Part shown: positions 9,795-17,801 of the stretch, in pieces
How positions within the stretch are numbered: the stretch's first letter is position 1
Layout: each line of letters starts with the position of its first letter
From: CAXBNB01 sp965267535
Lineage (GTDB): Bacteria > Bacteroidota > Bacteroidia > Cytophagales > Cyclobacteriaceae
Direction of reading: 5' to 3'
Length of the DNA stretch: 64,000 nt
Assembly: GCA_965267535.1 (NCBI GenBank)
Contig: OZ254082.1
Coordinates: 1,426,001-1,490,000 of the forward strand
Notes under the pieces: model-generated
Databases searched by the model: none
What the model saw: the letters and a program-made list of their open reading frames with translations, nothing else
Told to the model about the DNA's origin: nothing
Program-made: the position numbers and the translations under genes

Positions 9795-10555
9795 AAATGA
9801 ACCTGAACATAGCAAAACCGATCAAATACCTGGTAGTAGCCGGAGTGTTGTTGATTGTGATTGGGTTTGCCGGCAAAAAACAATCCGGGCGCATGGTCAA
9901 AGACGTGGTGGTAAACATCGATAACCAGTTCGAAAACTACTTTATCGACCAGAGCGATGTATATGATCTGGTGCACGAAACCGGCAAAGCCTATCTGCTC
10001 AACCTTGACATAGGGCAGCTGGACCTGAAAGACATAGAACGAAAAATAGAAGCACACCGCTTTGTCGAAGATGCAGAAGTGTATCACGATCTGAATGGCA
10101 GGCTCTCTATAGATGTGAAGCAAAACAGACCAATAGCCCGCATACTCAATGCCAGAGGAGCCGATCGCTATATAGGTACTACCGGGCTTATTTTACCCGA
10201 ATCTTCGCATTACACAGCCAGGGTGCCCTTGCTTACCCTTAGCAAAAAAGCGGTTTATTCTACAGAAAACATAAACGACACAGAGCAGGGTAAACAGCTG
10301 TTTGAATTGCTCACATTTGTAGAAAATAGTCCGTTTTGGAAAGCGCAGGTGGCAGAAATCTACATCGATGAAGCGTATGAATTGACCATCTACCCTCAGG
10401 TAACCAAGCAAACAGTATTGTTTGGTACAGCGGAAGATTATAGAGATAAATTCAAAAGGCTGAATGTCTTTTACAAAGAGGTGCTACCCAACAAAGGGTG
10501 GAATACTTACTCAGAAGTGAATTTGAAATATAGAAACCAAATCGTTTGTAAATAA
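9791..10555 (+). CDS. ftsQ: Cell division protein FtsQ
   Basis: Single-pass inner-membrane divisome protein. A short cytoplasmic N-terminus is followed by a hydrophobic helix (YLVVAGVLLIVIGFA) and a POTRA-like periplasmic domain starting around DVVVNIDNQF. Sequence similarity in this family is low, so the call leans on the murC-ftsQ-ftsA position, the length (254 residues) and topology. It starts 4 nt inside murC; an alternative Met is at residue 3. Confidence 0.88.
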   Translation: MKMNLNIAKPIKYLVVAGVLLIVIGFAGKKQSGRMVKDVVVNIDNQFENYFIDQSDVYDLVHETGKAYLLNLDIGQLDLKDIERKIEAHRFVEDAEVYHDLNGRLSIDVKQNRPIARILNARGADRYIGTTGLILPESSHYTARVPLLTLSKKAVYSTENINDTEQGKQLFELLTFVENSPFWKAQVAEIYIDEAYELTIYPQVTKQTVLFGTAEDYRDKFKRLNVFYKEVLPNKGWNTYSEVNLKYRNQIVCK

Positions 10556-10567
10556 ATAGTTTAAGGT

Positions 10568-11869
10568 ATGGAAGATCAAAAAATAATCGTTGGCCTTGAT
10601 ATTGGTACCACCAAGATATGCGCCATAGTAGGCCGTAAAAATGAGTATGGCAAGCTCGAAGTGCTCGGAATGGGAAAAGCCGTTTCCGATGGAGTAATCA
10701 GAGGTATTGTTACCAACATAGACAAAACCATCAATTCGATCAAAAAAGCTGTGGCAATAGCCGAAGAGCAGTCGGGTATCGATATACGGGTGGTCAATGT
10801 AGGGATAGCAGGGCAACACATCCGCAGCTCGGTGCATCACGGGTCTATCATTCGCGATTCTATCGACGATGAGATTACCGTGGAGGATGTAAACCGACTG
10901 ACCAACGATATGTACAAGATCGTGATTCCTCCCGGCAGTGAGATCATACATGTGATGCCACAAGACTATATAGTAGATTACGAAGACGGAATCAAGGATC
11001 CGGTAGGCATGTCCGGTATTCGATTAGAAGCCGATTTTCACGTGATCACAGCACAGACCAATGCTATTAACAACATCAACAAATGTGTGAGAAGAGCCGG
11101 TCTGGAAATAGACAATTTGGTATTAGAACCTCTGGCTTCAAGTCTGGCCGTATTGAGCGATGAGGAAAAAGAAGCCGGCGTGTGTCTGGTAGATATAGGA
11201 GGTGGAACTACCGATGTAGCCATTTTCCATGAAAACATCATTCGTCACACATCAGTCATTCCTTTTGGTGGAAACATCATTACAAACGATATAAAGGATG
11301 GCTGCAATGTGCTAAACCATCAGGCCGAACTGCTAAAAACACGATTTGGACAAGCACTGGCTGAGATGGCCAACGAAAATGAAATAATATCCATACCGGG
11401 GTTGAAAAACAGAGACCCTAAGGAAATATCTATAAAAAATCTGGCTAGCATCATCGAGGCAAGAATGGAGGAAATCATAGAGATGGTGCATACCAAAATC
11501 ATTACAAGCGGATTTGAGAATAAACTGGCCGGCGGAATCGTAGTGACGGGAGGTGGATCGCAGCTGGTGAGCCTTAAGCAATTGTTTGAGTATATGACAG
11601 GACTGGATGTTAGGATAGGCTATCCGAACGAACACCTGGGCAAAAGCAAGGTGGATATGATTAAGAGCCCGATGTTTGCCACCTCAGTGGGATTAGTACT
11701 GTGTGGTTACAAAGCGCTTGACGACAGGGAAAACAGAGTGCTGGATGCTTCCGCAGTAAGGATACAGGAAAAAAGCCGGAAAGCGTCAGGGCCAAACGAT
11801 TCGATACTCAAAAAGATTCTGGAAAAAACAAAAGGAATACTCATAGATGATATAGAAGACAGGGAGTAA
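10568..11869 (+). CDS. ftsA: Cell division protein FtsA
   Basis: Actin-fold ATPase that tethers FtsZ to the membrane. The first phosphate loop GLDIGTTKICAIVG is near the N-terminus, the second VDIGGGTTDVAIF is central, and the adenosine motif ITGGG-like VVTGGGSQL lies near residue 320. The 433-residue protein ends in a basic/hydrophobic tail (ILKKILEKTKGIL) suited to an amphipathic membrane anchor. It starts 12 nt after ftsQ. Confidence 0.95.
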   Translation: MEDQKIIVGLDIGTTKICAIVGRKNEYGKLEVLGMGKAVSDGVIRGIVTNIDKTINSIKKAVAIAEEQSGIDIRVVNVGIAGQHIRSSVHHGSIIRDSIDDEITVEDVNRLTNDMYKIVIPPGSEIIHVMPQDYIVDYEDGIKDPVGMSGIRLEADFHVITAQTNAINNINKCVRRAGLEIDNLVLEPLASSLAVLSDEEKEAGVCLVDIGGGTTDVAIFHENIIRHTSVIPFGGNIITNDIKDGCNVLNHQAELLKTRFGQALAEMANENEIISIPGLKNRDPKEISIKNLASIIEARMEEIIEMVHTKIITSGFENKLAGGIVVTGGGSQLVSLKQLFEYMTGLDVRIGYPNEHLGKSKVDMIKSPMFATSVGLVLCGYKALDDRENRVLDASAVRIQEKSRKASGPNDSILKKILEKTKGILIDDIEDRE

Positions 11870-11986
11870 ACTGGGTACTGGATTTCAGGTACTCAATACT
11901 TTGTACCTAATACCAAATGCCAGAATCCTGAAACCAGAAAAAGAAAATTTAACAGACAGAAAATAGTAAAATAAAATTTTAAAGTC

Positions 11987-13588
11987 ATGACAGAAAGTAC
12001 TTTTAAATTCGATTTACCTACTCATCACAAATCCATCATCAAAGTGATTGGTGTAGGAGGGGGCGGCAGCAATGCCGTAAACCACATGTATAACCTGGGC
12101 ATAAAAGATGTAGAATTCATTATATGCAACACCGACTCGCAGGCGCTCAACAGTAGCCCGGTACCCAACAAACTTCAGATAGGGATAAACCTGACCGAAG
12201 GACTGGGAGCCGGAGCAAATCCTGAAAAAGGAAAAAACGCAGCACTGGAAAATAGAGAAGACATTCGCGACATGCTACAGGAAGACACCAAGATGGTCTT
12301 TGTGACTGCCGGAATGGGAGGTGGAACAGGTACCGGAGCAGCACCTATCATTGCTCAGGTAGCCCGCGAGCTCGACATCCTCACTGTAGGTATTGTTACC
12401 GTTCCTTTCAAGTTTGAGGGGAAAAAGAAAATGAGGCAGGCCATGGAGGGTGTACAGGCACTCAAAGAAAATTGTGATACTGTACTGGTCATTCTCAACG
12501 ACAAACTGACCGAAGCTTTTGGTAACCTGTCGGTGAGCCAGGCATTTGGTCAGGCCGACAATGTACTGACCACCGCAGCTAAAGGTATAGCAGAGATTAT
12601 TACCGTGCCGGGATATGTCAATGTCGATTTTGAAGATGTGAAAACGGTAATGAAAGACTCGGGTGCCGCTGTGATGGGGTCTGCTAAGACTACCGGAGAA
12701 AGCCGTGCACGAAGAGCTGCAGAAGAAGCCATTAATTCACCACTGCTCAACAACCAGAACATAGAAGGAGCAGAAAAAATATTGCTGTCAATTATTTCCG
12801 GCGATCAGGCTGAACTCCAGATGGATGAGCTGACCGAAATTACCGATTTTATGCAGGAAATAGCCGGGGACGATGCAGAAGTAATCTTTGGTCACGGAGT
12901 AGATCCTGAACTGGGCGAAAGCATCCGCGTTACCATCATTGCTACCGGTTTTGCAGAAGAAAAATCTACTGTAAAATTAGAGCCAGCCAAGCAAGACGAG
13001 CCCAAACAAGTGACAGAGCCTACACCCGCACCGGCAGTAGCTCCAGAGCAGCAGCCTCAGGAATCTGCCGAAGAAAAGAGAGTGTTTGACCTGGAGTCGA
13101 AAAGGCAGATCAATCAGTTTAAGAAAGAAATTCAGCGCGAAGTAGAACAGGAAGATTTGGAGCGTAGGCAAAGAATAGAAAATGCTCAACAAACCCTGTT
13201 TGAGTTTGATATGCCGGAGAAAAAAAGTGACAGACCGGAAAACAGCTATCAAAATTCGTTCAGCTTCGACTTTGAAGAAAGAGAGCAGGAAGATGATTTG
13301 GATGCGCCCCTCGAAGAATTAGAAGGCATGGCTCACAAACCATCAAGAAAAATAATGCTCATGGAGCAATCAGAGCTTCGCAGACAAAAACTGCAGGGCA
13401 TGAAAGATGATCAGGCACTGGATGCAGCTACGTTTAAAGAAAAACTGGAAGTGCCCGCTTATCAGCGCAAGCAGATCAACTTTCAGTCTGTGCCTGCCGC
13501 ATCGGAGCGATTGATCTCACGATTCAATCTCAACGATGACGATGAACTGCTCGGCAACAACAAGTTTTTGCACGACAATGTAGATTGA
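11987..13588 (+). CDS. ftsZ: Cell division GTPase FtsZ
   Basis: Tubulin-like GTPase that forms the Z ring. The tubulin signature GGGTGTG is at residues 111-117, and the N-terminal loop GVGGGGSNAVNHM and GQADNVLTTAAKGI are intact. After the conserved core (to about residue 320) there is a long acidic and Glu/Gln-rich linker of about 200 residues. This makes the protein 533 residues, long compared with about 380 in E. coli but usual for Bacteroidota. A 117-nt gap after ftsA may hold a separate promoter, though no clear -7 box was found there. Confidence 0.96.
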   Translation: MTESTFKFDLPTHHKSIIKVIGVGGGGSNAVNHMYNLGIKDVEFIICNTDSQALNSSPVPNKLQIGINLTEGLGAGANPEKGKNAALENREDIRDMLQEDTKMVFVTAGMGGGTGTGAAPIIAQVARELDILTVGIVTVPFKFEGKKKMRQAMEGVQALKENCDTVLVILNDKLTEAFGNLSVSQAFGQADNVLTTAAKGIAEIITVPGYVNVDFEDVKTVMKDSGAAVMGSAKTTGESRARRAAEEAINSPLLNNQNIEGAEKILLSIISGDQAELQMDELTEITDFMQEIAGDDAEVIFGHGVDPELGESIRVTIIATGFAEEKSTVKLEPAKQDEPKQVTEPTPAPAVAPEQQPQESAEEKRVFDLESKRQINQFKKEIQREVEQEDLERRQRIENAQQTLFEFDMPEKKSDRPENSYQNSFSFDFEEREQEDDLDAPLEELEGMAHKPSRKIMLMEQSELRRQKLQGMKDDQALDAATFKEKLEVPAYQRKQINFQSVPAASERLISRFNLNDDDELLGNNKFLHDNVD

Positions 13589-13802
13589 TTGTACTGTAGG
13601 TAGACTTTCATTAAACGAACAACCCTATCGAATACAGATAAACACTGCGTAACGCCGGTGGCGGATACCCTTGTGTTTTTTTAAAGACTATTTTCTGTCA
13701 AATTTTCTTCTATGCGGGATTGCCCGGGCAGCATGCAAGCCCAGGCATCCCGACATAGTTGAAAATGCCTTAGCACACTGAACCTACCCCGATCTTGCTT
13801 TT
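13589..13802. terminator. ftsZ 3' intergenic region with imperfect hairpin
   Basis: Convergent gap between ftsZ (+) and the flavin reductase (-). An imperfect 13-14 bp inverted repeat spans about 13716-13751 (GGGATTGCCCGGGC against AGCCCAGGCATCCC). A T-run at about 13675-13682 lies before it on the plus strand. It is a plausible bidirectional terminator for the dcw operon. No gene is visible here. Confidence 0.45.
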
Positions 13803-14324
13803 TTAAAAAGCAATAAACTTATCAGCTTGCTCCTCGAGAAGTGAGTGATAAAGTTCGCTGAGTTTATCCTCAGCCAGATTGGCTTCAATACGAGCCAGCT
13901 TAGGCTTAAAAGCCAGCACATGCATGCCACAGTAATTAAAAATATCCGTAAGGTGGCTTAGCGCCAATCCACCGCCCTGCACGCCCGACGACAAGCCCAC
14001 CAGTGCACATTTTTTGTTGGTAAACGTGCCCGGAAAAATCAGCCCGTCGATAAAAGTTTTGAGCACACCGGGAAAACTGCCGTTGTATTCCGGTACGATA
14101 AATACCATCTTCTGACTGTCGTATATTTGCTGCCTTACTCCATTGAAGGCATCATTTTGTCCGGCATTTTCATAAAGAGCCGTGCCGATAAAATCTCCGG
14201 GCATATCCTCCAGGTAGATAATCTCGGTTTCCTGTCCCTTGTCTTCCAGGATCTGCCGGTAAAGGTGAGCTATTTTTTTCGATACAGAATTTTTGCGGTT
14301 GGTGCCGGATACAAGGGTGATCAT
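13803..14324 (-). CDS. NAD(P)H-dependent FMN reductase family protein
   Basis: Flavodoxin-fold cytoplasmic oxidoreductase of 173 residues. The N-terminal SGTNRKNSVSKKIA loop binds the FMN phosphate, and PEYNGSFPGVLKTFID is the family signature. The physiological substrate (quinone, azo compound or free flavin) cannot be inferred. It lies at the edge of the accessory island; its composition resembles the core genes more than the AT-rich genes that follow. Confidence 0.85.
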   Translation of the reverse strand: MITLVSGTNRKNSVSKKIAHLYRQILEDKGQETEIIYLEDMPGDFIGTALYENAGQNDAFNGVRQQIYDSQKMVFIVPEYNGSFPGVLKTFIDGLIFPGTFTNKKCALVGLSSGVQGGGLALSHLTDIFNYCGMHVLAFKPKLARIEANLAEDKLSELYHSLLEEQADKFIAF

Positions 14325-14394
14325 AAAGCGTGGATTAGAACCAAAAATGAAAATGCAAATAGAGTATAAAAATACCAGAATGTAAAGGGAGACT

Positions 14395-14463
14395 TCAACG
14401 CCTCTCAGCTACCGCAAAACGGAACCTTTGATTCGCTGTATATGAGCGCCGTAGGGTTATGGC
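14395..14463. repeat. Cassette spacer A (attC-like boundary)
   Basis: Short spacer bounded by TCAACG (14395-14400) and GGTTATGGC (14455-14463), the right box touching the stop codon of the methyltransferase. It contains partly complementary GC-rich arms (CTACCGC and GCGCCGTAG). It is the first of five spacers in this island that share YAAC-type left and GTTR-type right ends. The attC-like reading is inference. Confidence 0.4.
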
Positions 14464-15054
14464 TCATCCATTCTGTTGGGTTACTTTATAAATCTTAATT
14501 ACCGGGTCAAACGTGTCAATTCTATCGTATTTTATGTTGTTGATCGAGCTCAACAGCCCATCAGTGAATCCGTTCTTTTTGTAGTTGCGGAAATTCGAAT
14601 AGTGACTCGTAAATCTCTGGTCGAACCATAAGAGAGCGCTTTGCTTAATATTCGAGGGTTCACTAAACCCACAAATAATTGTAGTGGTAGAAGCAGCGAT
14701 TAGTTTTTCCAGCAGTTCTGTTGCTTCCTCCCAGGGTAAAATGTGCAACAGAAGACTTGCAACAGAGTAATCCACTTTGGGTTCTGAATAGGGTTCTTTC
14801 GATACGTCTGCTATTCTGAATTCAAGGTTGTTGACCTGTTTTTCTTTCATTTGGTCTATTGCGTATGCAATGAGTGGCTTTGATTTATCTATACCAACAC
14901 CAAATTTTATTTTAGGAGAAAGTTTAAAGAGTAAATCCCCATTTCCACATCCTAATTCTACTAATGTGGTATTAGGAGCTACAAGTTCTACAATCTGGAA
15001 ACGAATAGGACGTAAATATTTGTCGACAGTATTTGCTTTAATGATTCCTTTCAT
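14464..15054 (-). CDS. Class I SAM-dependent methyltransferase
   Basis: Cytoplasmic methyltransferase with motif I VELGCGNGDLL, an acidic post-motif GIDKSKPL and a DYSVASLLLHILPW segment typical of methyltransferase domain 25-type proteins. The substrate is unknown. The chosen start is the Met of MKGIIKANTVDKYLRP; an upstream ATG at 15084 would add ten residues but runs into spacer B, so it is less likely. About 196 residues. It forms a single-gene cassette between spacers A and B. Confidence 0.75.
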   Translation of the reverse strand: MKGIIKANTVDKYLRPIRFQIVELVAPNTTLVELGCGNGDLLFKLSPKIKFGVGIDKSKPLIAYAIDQMKEKQVNNLEFRIADVSKEPYSEPKVDYSVASLLLHILPWEEATELLEKLIAASTTTIICGFSEPSNIKQSALLWFDQRFTSHYSNFRNYKKNGFTDGLLSSINNIKYDRIDTFDPVIKIYKVTQQNG

Positions 15055-15065
15055 TTCTAATGAAA

Positions 15066-15270
15066 TCAACGCTGTGTATGGCACTGGTCAATAACACTAA
15101 AATAGTGAATCTGCCGATGCTTCCAAAGTGCCAAATAACCACTGCGTCCAGAAGGGGGGCTGCAGAACAGGCGGTAGTAGAAAGCACTCAGCGGCAGATT
15201 CACGGTAGTGTTGAGTAGAACCCTATCATAACGCATGTCGGTACATGGCCGATTAGCGTCTGTTATCAGC
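15066..15270. repeat. Cassette spacer B with 12-bp inverted arms
   Basis: This spacer runs from TCAACGC (15066-15072) to GTTATCAGC (15262-15270). Inside is a palindromic element: AACACTA (15093-15099) plus GTGAATCTGCCG (15105-15116) are matched perfectly in inverse by CGGCAGATTCAC (15192-15203) plus TAGTGTT (15206-15212). A second small stem lies at the right end (ATAACGCATGTCGG against CCGATTAGCGTCTGTTAT). Its middle shares AACCACTGCGTCCAGA with spacer D (14 of 16 bases). Confidence 0.6.
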
Positions 15271-15272
15271 TT

Positions 15273-16133
15273 TTATTTTTTCTTATGTCCCGGTTCCCAT
15301 ATCAATCTTACAAAGGAACTCAGCCTTTCATTTTCACGACTTAAAGGAATTCCAGCTACAATTCCTACCAATAAGTTGTCAGCAATGCCTAGCCTCATTT
15401 GAGGTCGTATGGTCATGTCAAAGTCACCTTTGTCAAAAGTCTTATTGAGTTCAATCCCGATAAAGTTTCTTGTGCCGGTAATCATGTAGTGAAAGCTCGT
15501 GTTAATGTCATAAGTCGTGTGAAACCTGTTTGAATCGAAAACTTGTTCAATCATTGGTCCCGTATAAATCAATGAGTGAAAATTATTTCCCCAGCGTTTG
15601 GCTACTACTAAAAATGGATTGTAAATGTTCCCTTTGATAAAGGGCTTCCCAAAATTGCTGAAATCAGAAAGCTCAAATTCGTTTATGTACCCCAAAGCCA
15701 TAGAAGTAGCTGTAGGTTCATTCACGAAGAACGACCATTGAGCAGCAATTTTAATGCTGTTCAACTGATTTGACAGCACTGAATCCTTTTCTGCTCCATT
15801 TGCTGACGAATAGAATGTAAATGGCAGCTCGACTTCCAGCCCCAATCGGTTGATGGGTGCCCACTCGTATTCAATCAGCGCTTCGTAGGAGTCAAACCTT
15901 AATTTGTCTGTTAAGCCTAAGCCCAGGTTCCATTCCTTTTCGCCTTTTCTGGCTCCCAGGTCCCGTATCAGGTCAATGTACAAGGGTTCGGCATGTAAGA
16001 CCTTGTCCGGTTCTTTGTGGTCTTCCACCTGTTGGATGTACAGACTGTCTTTTTCTGCGTCAGTAACCTGTGCAAAGCCATACGCAGATAGTGCTAATAC
16101 TACGATTAGCATAAATATTTTCTTGATATTCAT
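15273..16133 (-). CDS. Bacteroidota outer-membrane family protein (HAEPLYIDL motif)
   Basis: A 286-residue exported protein with a signal peptide (residues about 1-21, ending SAYGFAQ) and alternating hydrophobic strands to the C-terminus, consistent with an outer-membrane barrel. The motif HAEPLYIDLIRDLG (from residue 47), followed by ARKGEKEWN, is a strong marker of a conserved Bacteroidota family often found near heavy-metal efflux genes; its molecular function is not known. It probably forms an operon with the upstream 16212-16598 gene (78-nt gap). No metal efflux gene is present here. Confidence 0.7.
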   Translation of the reverse strand: MNIKKIFMLIVVLALSAYGFAQVTDAEKDSLYIQQVEDHKEPDKVLHAEPLYIDLIRDLGARKGEKEWNLGLGLTDKLRFDSYEALIEYEWAPINRLGLEVELPFTFYSSANGAEKDSVLSNQLNSIKIAAQWSFFVNEPTATSMALGYINEFELSDFSNFGKPFIKGNIYNPFLVVAKRWGNNFHSLIYTGPMIEQVFDSNRFHTTYDINTSFHYMITGTRNFIGIELNKTFDKGDFDMTIRPQMRLGIADNLLVGIVAGIPLSRENERLSSFVRLIWEPGHKKK

Positions 16134-16164
16134 GTTTGATTGGTTTTTAAAGCATTAGGAATTG

Positions 16165-16188
16165 CCCTGTGTCCTTCTGGTCACAGGG
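16165..16188 (-). other. Intergenic hairpin in OMP operon
   Basis: A 7-bp perfect stem, CCCTGTG (16165-16171) and CACAGGG (16182-16188), with a 10-nt loop between the two genes of the pair. There is no T-run next to it, so mRNA processing or partial attenuation is more likely than full termination. Confidence 0.35.
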
Positions 16189-16211
16189 TGATAAAGCGTT
16201 GCAAAAACAAA

Positions 16212-16598
16212 TCAAATTTTGGGTGGGGGGCTGTCTATTTCTATGAAGCCACTTGTCAAGCGAACCTCATGATGAGCATGCAGCTTGTTTCTTTTGATGG
16301 CTTGATTGTGGTCATCATTCTTTGCGTTGATGCCCTGAACCAACAAGTCAATTTTCACAGTCTTTTTCTTGTTGTGGTCTTCCGTGTCATGGTCGTCATA
16401 CTCTTTGATAGCATCTTCACATCCTAAAACCTGCTCGACTACTATTTCAACAATACTTTCCTGATCGTTGATGGTCAGGTCTTCGGGAATATGCTCAGGG
16501 TTGGGGTCTGCCGCGTCAACGCTGATATTGAGCAGGTAAACTCCCATTACTCCCCAAAGGATTTTAGTGAATATGCTATTTCGTATTTGACTTATCAC
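16212..16598 (-). CDS. Small exported protein, partner of HAEPLYIDL-motif OMP
   Basis: A 128-residue protein with an N-terminal hydrophobic segment (ILWGVMGVYLLNISVDA) followed by HIPEDLTINDQESIVEIVVEQVLGC. It then becomes acidic and His-rich (DDHDTEDHNKKK, HAHHEV), which suggests metal binding. The start shown is GTG at 16598; an ATG at residue 18 is the alternative. It is upstream of and co-directional with the HAEPLYIDL OMP gene, the arrangement seen for this pair elsewhere. Function unknown. Confidence 0.6.
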   Translation of the reverse strand: MISQIRNSIFTKILWGVMGVYLLNISVDAADPNPEHIPEDLTINDQESIVEIVVEQVLGCEDAIKEYDDHDTEDHNKKKTVKIDLLVQGINAKNDDHNQAIKRNKLHAHHEVRLTSGFIEIDSPPPKI

Positions 16599-16606
16599 AA
16601 GTCAAA

Positions 16607-16685
16607 GCTAACGTTCTTCTGTCGATTTTCTTATATGGCGACCATCGATCAGCTAAAATAAATATGCCTGAACATTGCTGTTAGC
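16607..16685. repeat. 79-bp palindromic element, GCTAAC...GTTAGC ends (spacer C, left part)
   Basis: The element begins GCTAAC (16607-16612) and ends GTTAGC (16680-16685), a perfect terminal inverted repeat. Inner arms CTGTCGAT (16619-16626) and ATCGATCAG (16644-16652) also pair. Size and layout match an integron attC recombination site, though the core triplets deviate from the RYYYAAC/GTTRRRY consensus. A separate hairpin, TTTGACTT/AAGTCAAA (16586-16606), abuts its left end at the start of the preceding gene. Confidence 0.5.
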
Positions 16686-16821
16686 ATTAAACCAATGAAT
16701 CTGCCGGTGCTCACAAAGTTTGTAGAAGCAGTATGTTCAGGAAGTGAAAAAATCCTGCGAACAAGTAGGGGACACTCCTGTGTCGATTGCGGGTAGGTTG
16801 TGAACTTATGGCCCACGACTC
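16686..16821. repeat. Spacer C, right part
   Basis: Non-coding sequence up to the stop of the PIN gene. It carries ATGAATCTGCCGGTGC (about 16694-16709), matching 14 of 16 bases of the left arm of the spacer B element, but no clear right arm, so it looks like a degenerate copy. Confidence 0.4.
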
Positions 16822-17250
16822 CTACTCGATTTTTTCTTTCATTTTTAAAAAGCTCAAGGGTGTCATGACTGCAATTGAAGAGTTTCTGTAATCTTTTGTA
16901 TTTCGTGTAATAATTGCATCTAAACCCTTGACTGTTAAGGCTGAAGAATATTGGACGGAATCTTCATAATCAGTGAAATTATTTTTTAAAGCTTGAATAA
17001 TTTCCCTTTTTGTTGTCCCAATAATTTCTGTCATTTCTGTTAAAGCCTCAACAACTTCAAGAGTTTTTCTGTGTCCTAAGAATCTTCTTGTTATGTAGTA
17101 AATGTTATTGATGCTTACAGCGGACAGATGCAATTTTACATTTCCTGATTCATTAAGCTCAAAAAGCTCACTTGCAGGGTTTGCGTGGGGCTCACGATCT
17201 GTAAAAAAGTCAATAACTACATCGGAATCGACAAAAAGTTTATACTCCAT
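16822..17250 (-). CDS. PIN-domain toxin (VapC-like ribonuclease)
   Basis: A 142-residue PIN-domain protein, expected to cleave RNA with Mg2+ bound by clustered acids. The visible acids are the Asp pair in FVDSDVVIDFF (residues 8-13), Asp/Glu in the central TDYEDSVQY segment and Asp in GLDAIITRNTKDY. It overlaps the upstream antitoxin gene by 11 nt, which fits a type II toxin-antitoxin operon. It forms one cassette of the array. Confidence 0.82.
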   Translation of the reverse strand: MEYKLFVDSDVVIDFFTDREPHANPASELFELNESGNVKLHLSAVSINNIYYITRRFLGHRKTLEVVEALTEMTEIIGTTKREIIQALKNNFTDYEDSVQYSSALTVKGLDAIITRNTKDYRNSSIAVMTPLSFLKMKEKIE

Positions 17251-17494
17251 ATTTTTTCGATAGTTCTTCCGTTAGAATTTTTTTGTAGTCAAAAGAATCA
17301 TCTGTTTTAATGATTCCCCGTAATTTTCTAACATTAGGAGAAAGCTTTTTTTCTTTGATTTTCATTCTTTTCTCGGTAACAAACTTGAAATAGTTTTCCA
17401 CCATTTCAGAGAGGCTTTGTCCCTTTCCTTTCGCATATTCCTTAGCAATGTCAATGACCTCTTTTTCTATAGTCAAAGTTAATTTTGTATTCAT
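17240..17494 (-). CDS. DUF6364 family antitoxin
   Basis: An 84-residue protein beginning NTKLTLTIEKEVIDIAKEYAKGKGQSLSEMVENYF, a ribbon-helix-helix-like DNA-binding pattern typical of DUF6364 antitoxins, with a basic linker and a C-terminal toxin-binding tail. It precedes and overlaps the PIN toxin. It is expected to neutralise the toxin and repress the operon. The promoter at 17511-17541 serves it. Confidence 0.8.
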   Translation of the reverse strand: MNTKLTLTIEKEVIDIAKEYAKGKGQSLSEMVENYFKFVTEKRMKIKEKKLSPNVRKLRGIIKTDDSFDYKKILTEELSKKYGV

Positions 17495-17510
17495 AGTAAT
17501 TTCTTTACGA

Positions 17511-17541
17511 CAAAGGTACGTGTTTTGTTTTTCAAACTCAA
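17511..17541 (-). promoter_or_regulatory. Promoter of the PIN/DUF6364 toxin-antitoxin operon
   Basis: Read on the minus strand, TACCTTTG (17511-17518) is an exact TAnnTTTG -7 box of the Bacteroidota primary sigma factor. A TTG lies 20 nt upstream (17539-17541), matching the -33 element at acceptable spacing. The box lies 16 nt upstream of the antitoxin start. Confidence 0.65.
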
Positions 17542-17561
17542 CACGTGTAATTTAAAGTAAG

Positions 17562-17795
17562 GGCTAACCAAACTACTCGCAATGTATCCTCATTTAGTGA
17601 CTAGCACTAAGCTAGCTGATCTGCGCTGCACCTGTAAAAAGTACCAAGTAACCACTGAGTTCAGAGAGAAAAAAAACAGAACCACAAAACTCACAGAAAG
17701 AATAGTCTCTAGCAGAAGGCGCAGATTGGTGACCGGGCTGCACTGAAATAGGCTAGAGGCACTTTGGAATATGCAACTTAAGCGCCTGTTGTAAG
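17562..17795. repeat. Cassette spacer D, diverged copy of spacer B element
   Basis: This spacer runs from GGCTAAC (17562-17568) to GTTGTAAG (17788-17795). It holds inverted arms ATCTGCGC (17619-17626) and GCGCAGAT (17719-17726), at a separation like that in spacer B. AACCACTGAGTTCAGA (17650-17665) matches spacer B in 14 of 16 bases. The two spacers are thus diverged copies of one ~110-120 bp palindromic element. With the TA promoter, this accounts for the 307-bp gap between genes. Confidence 0.55.
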
Positions 17796-17801
17796 TCGTT
17801 A

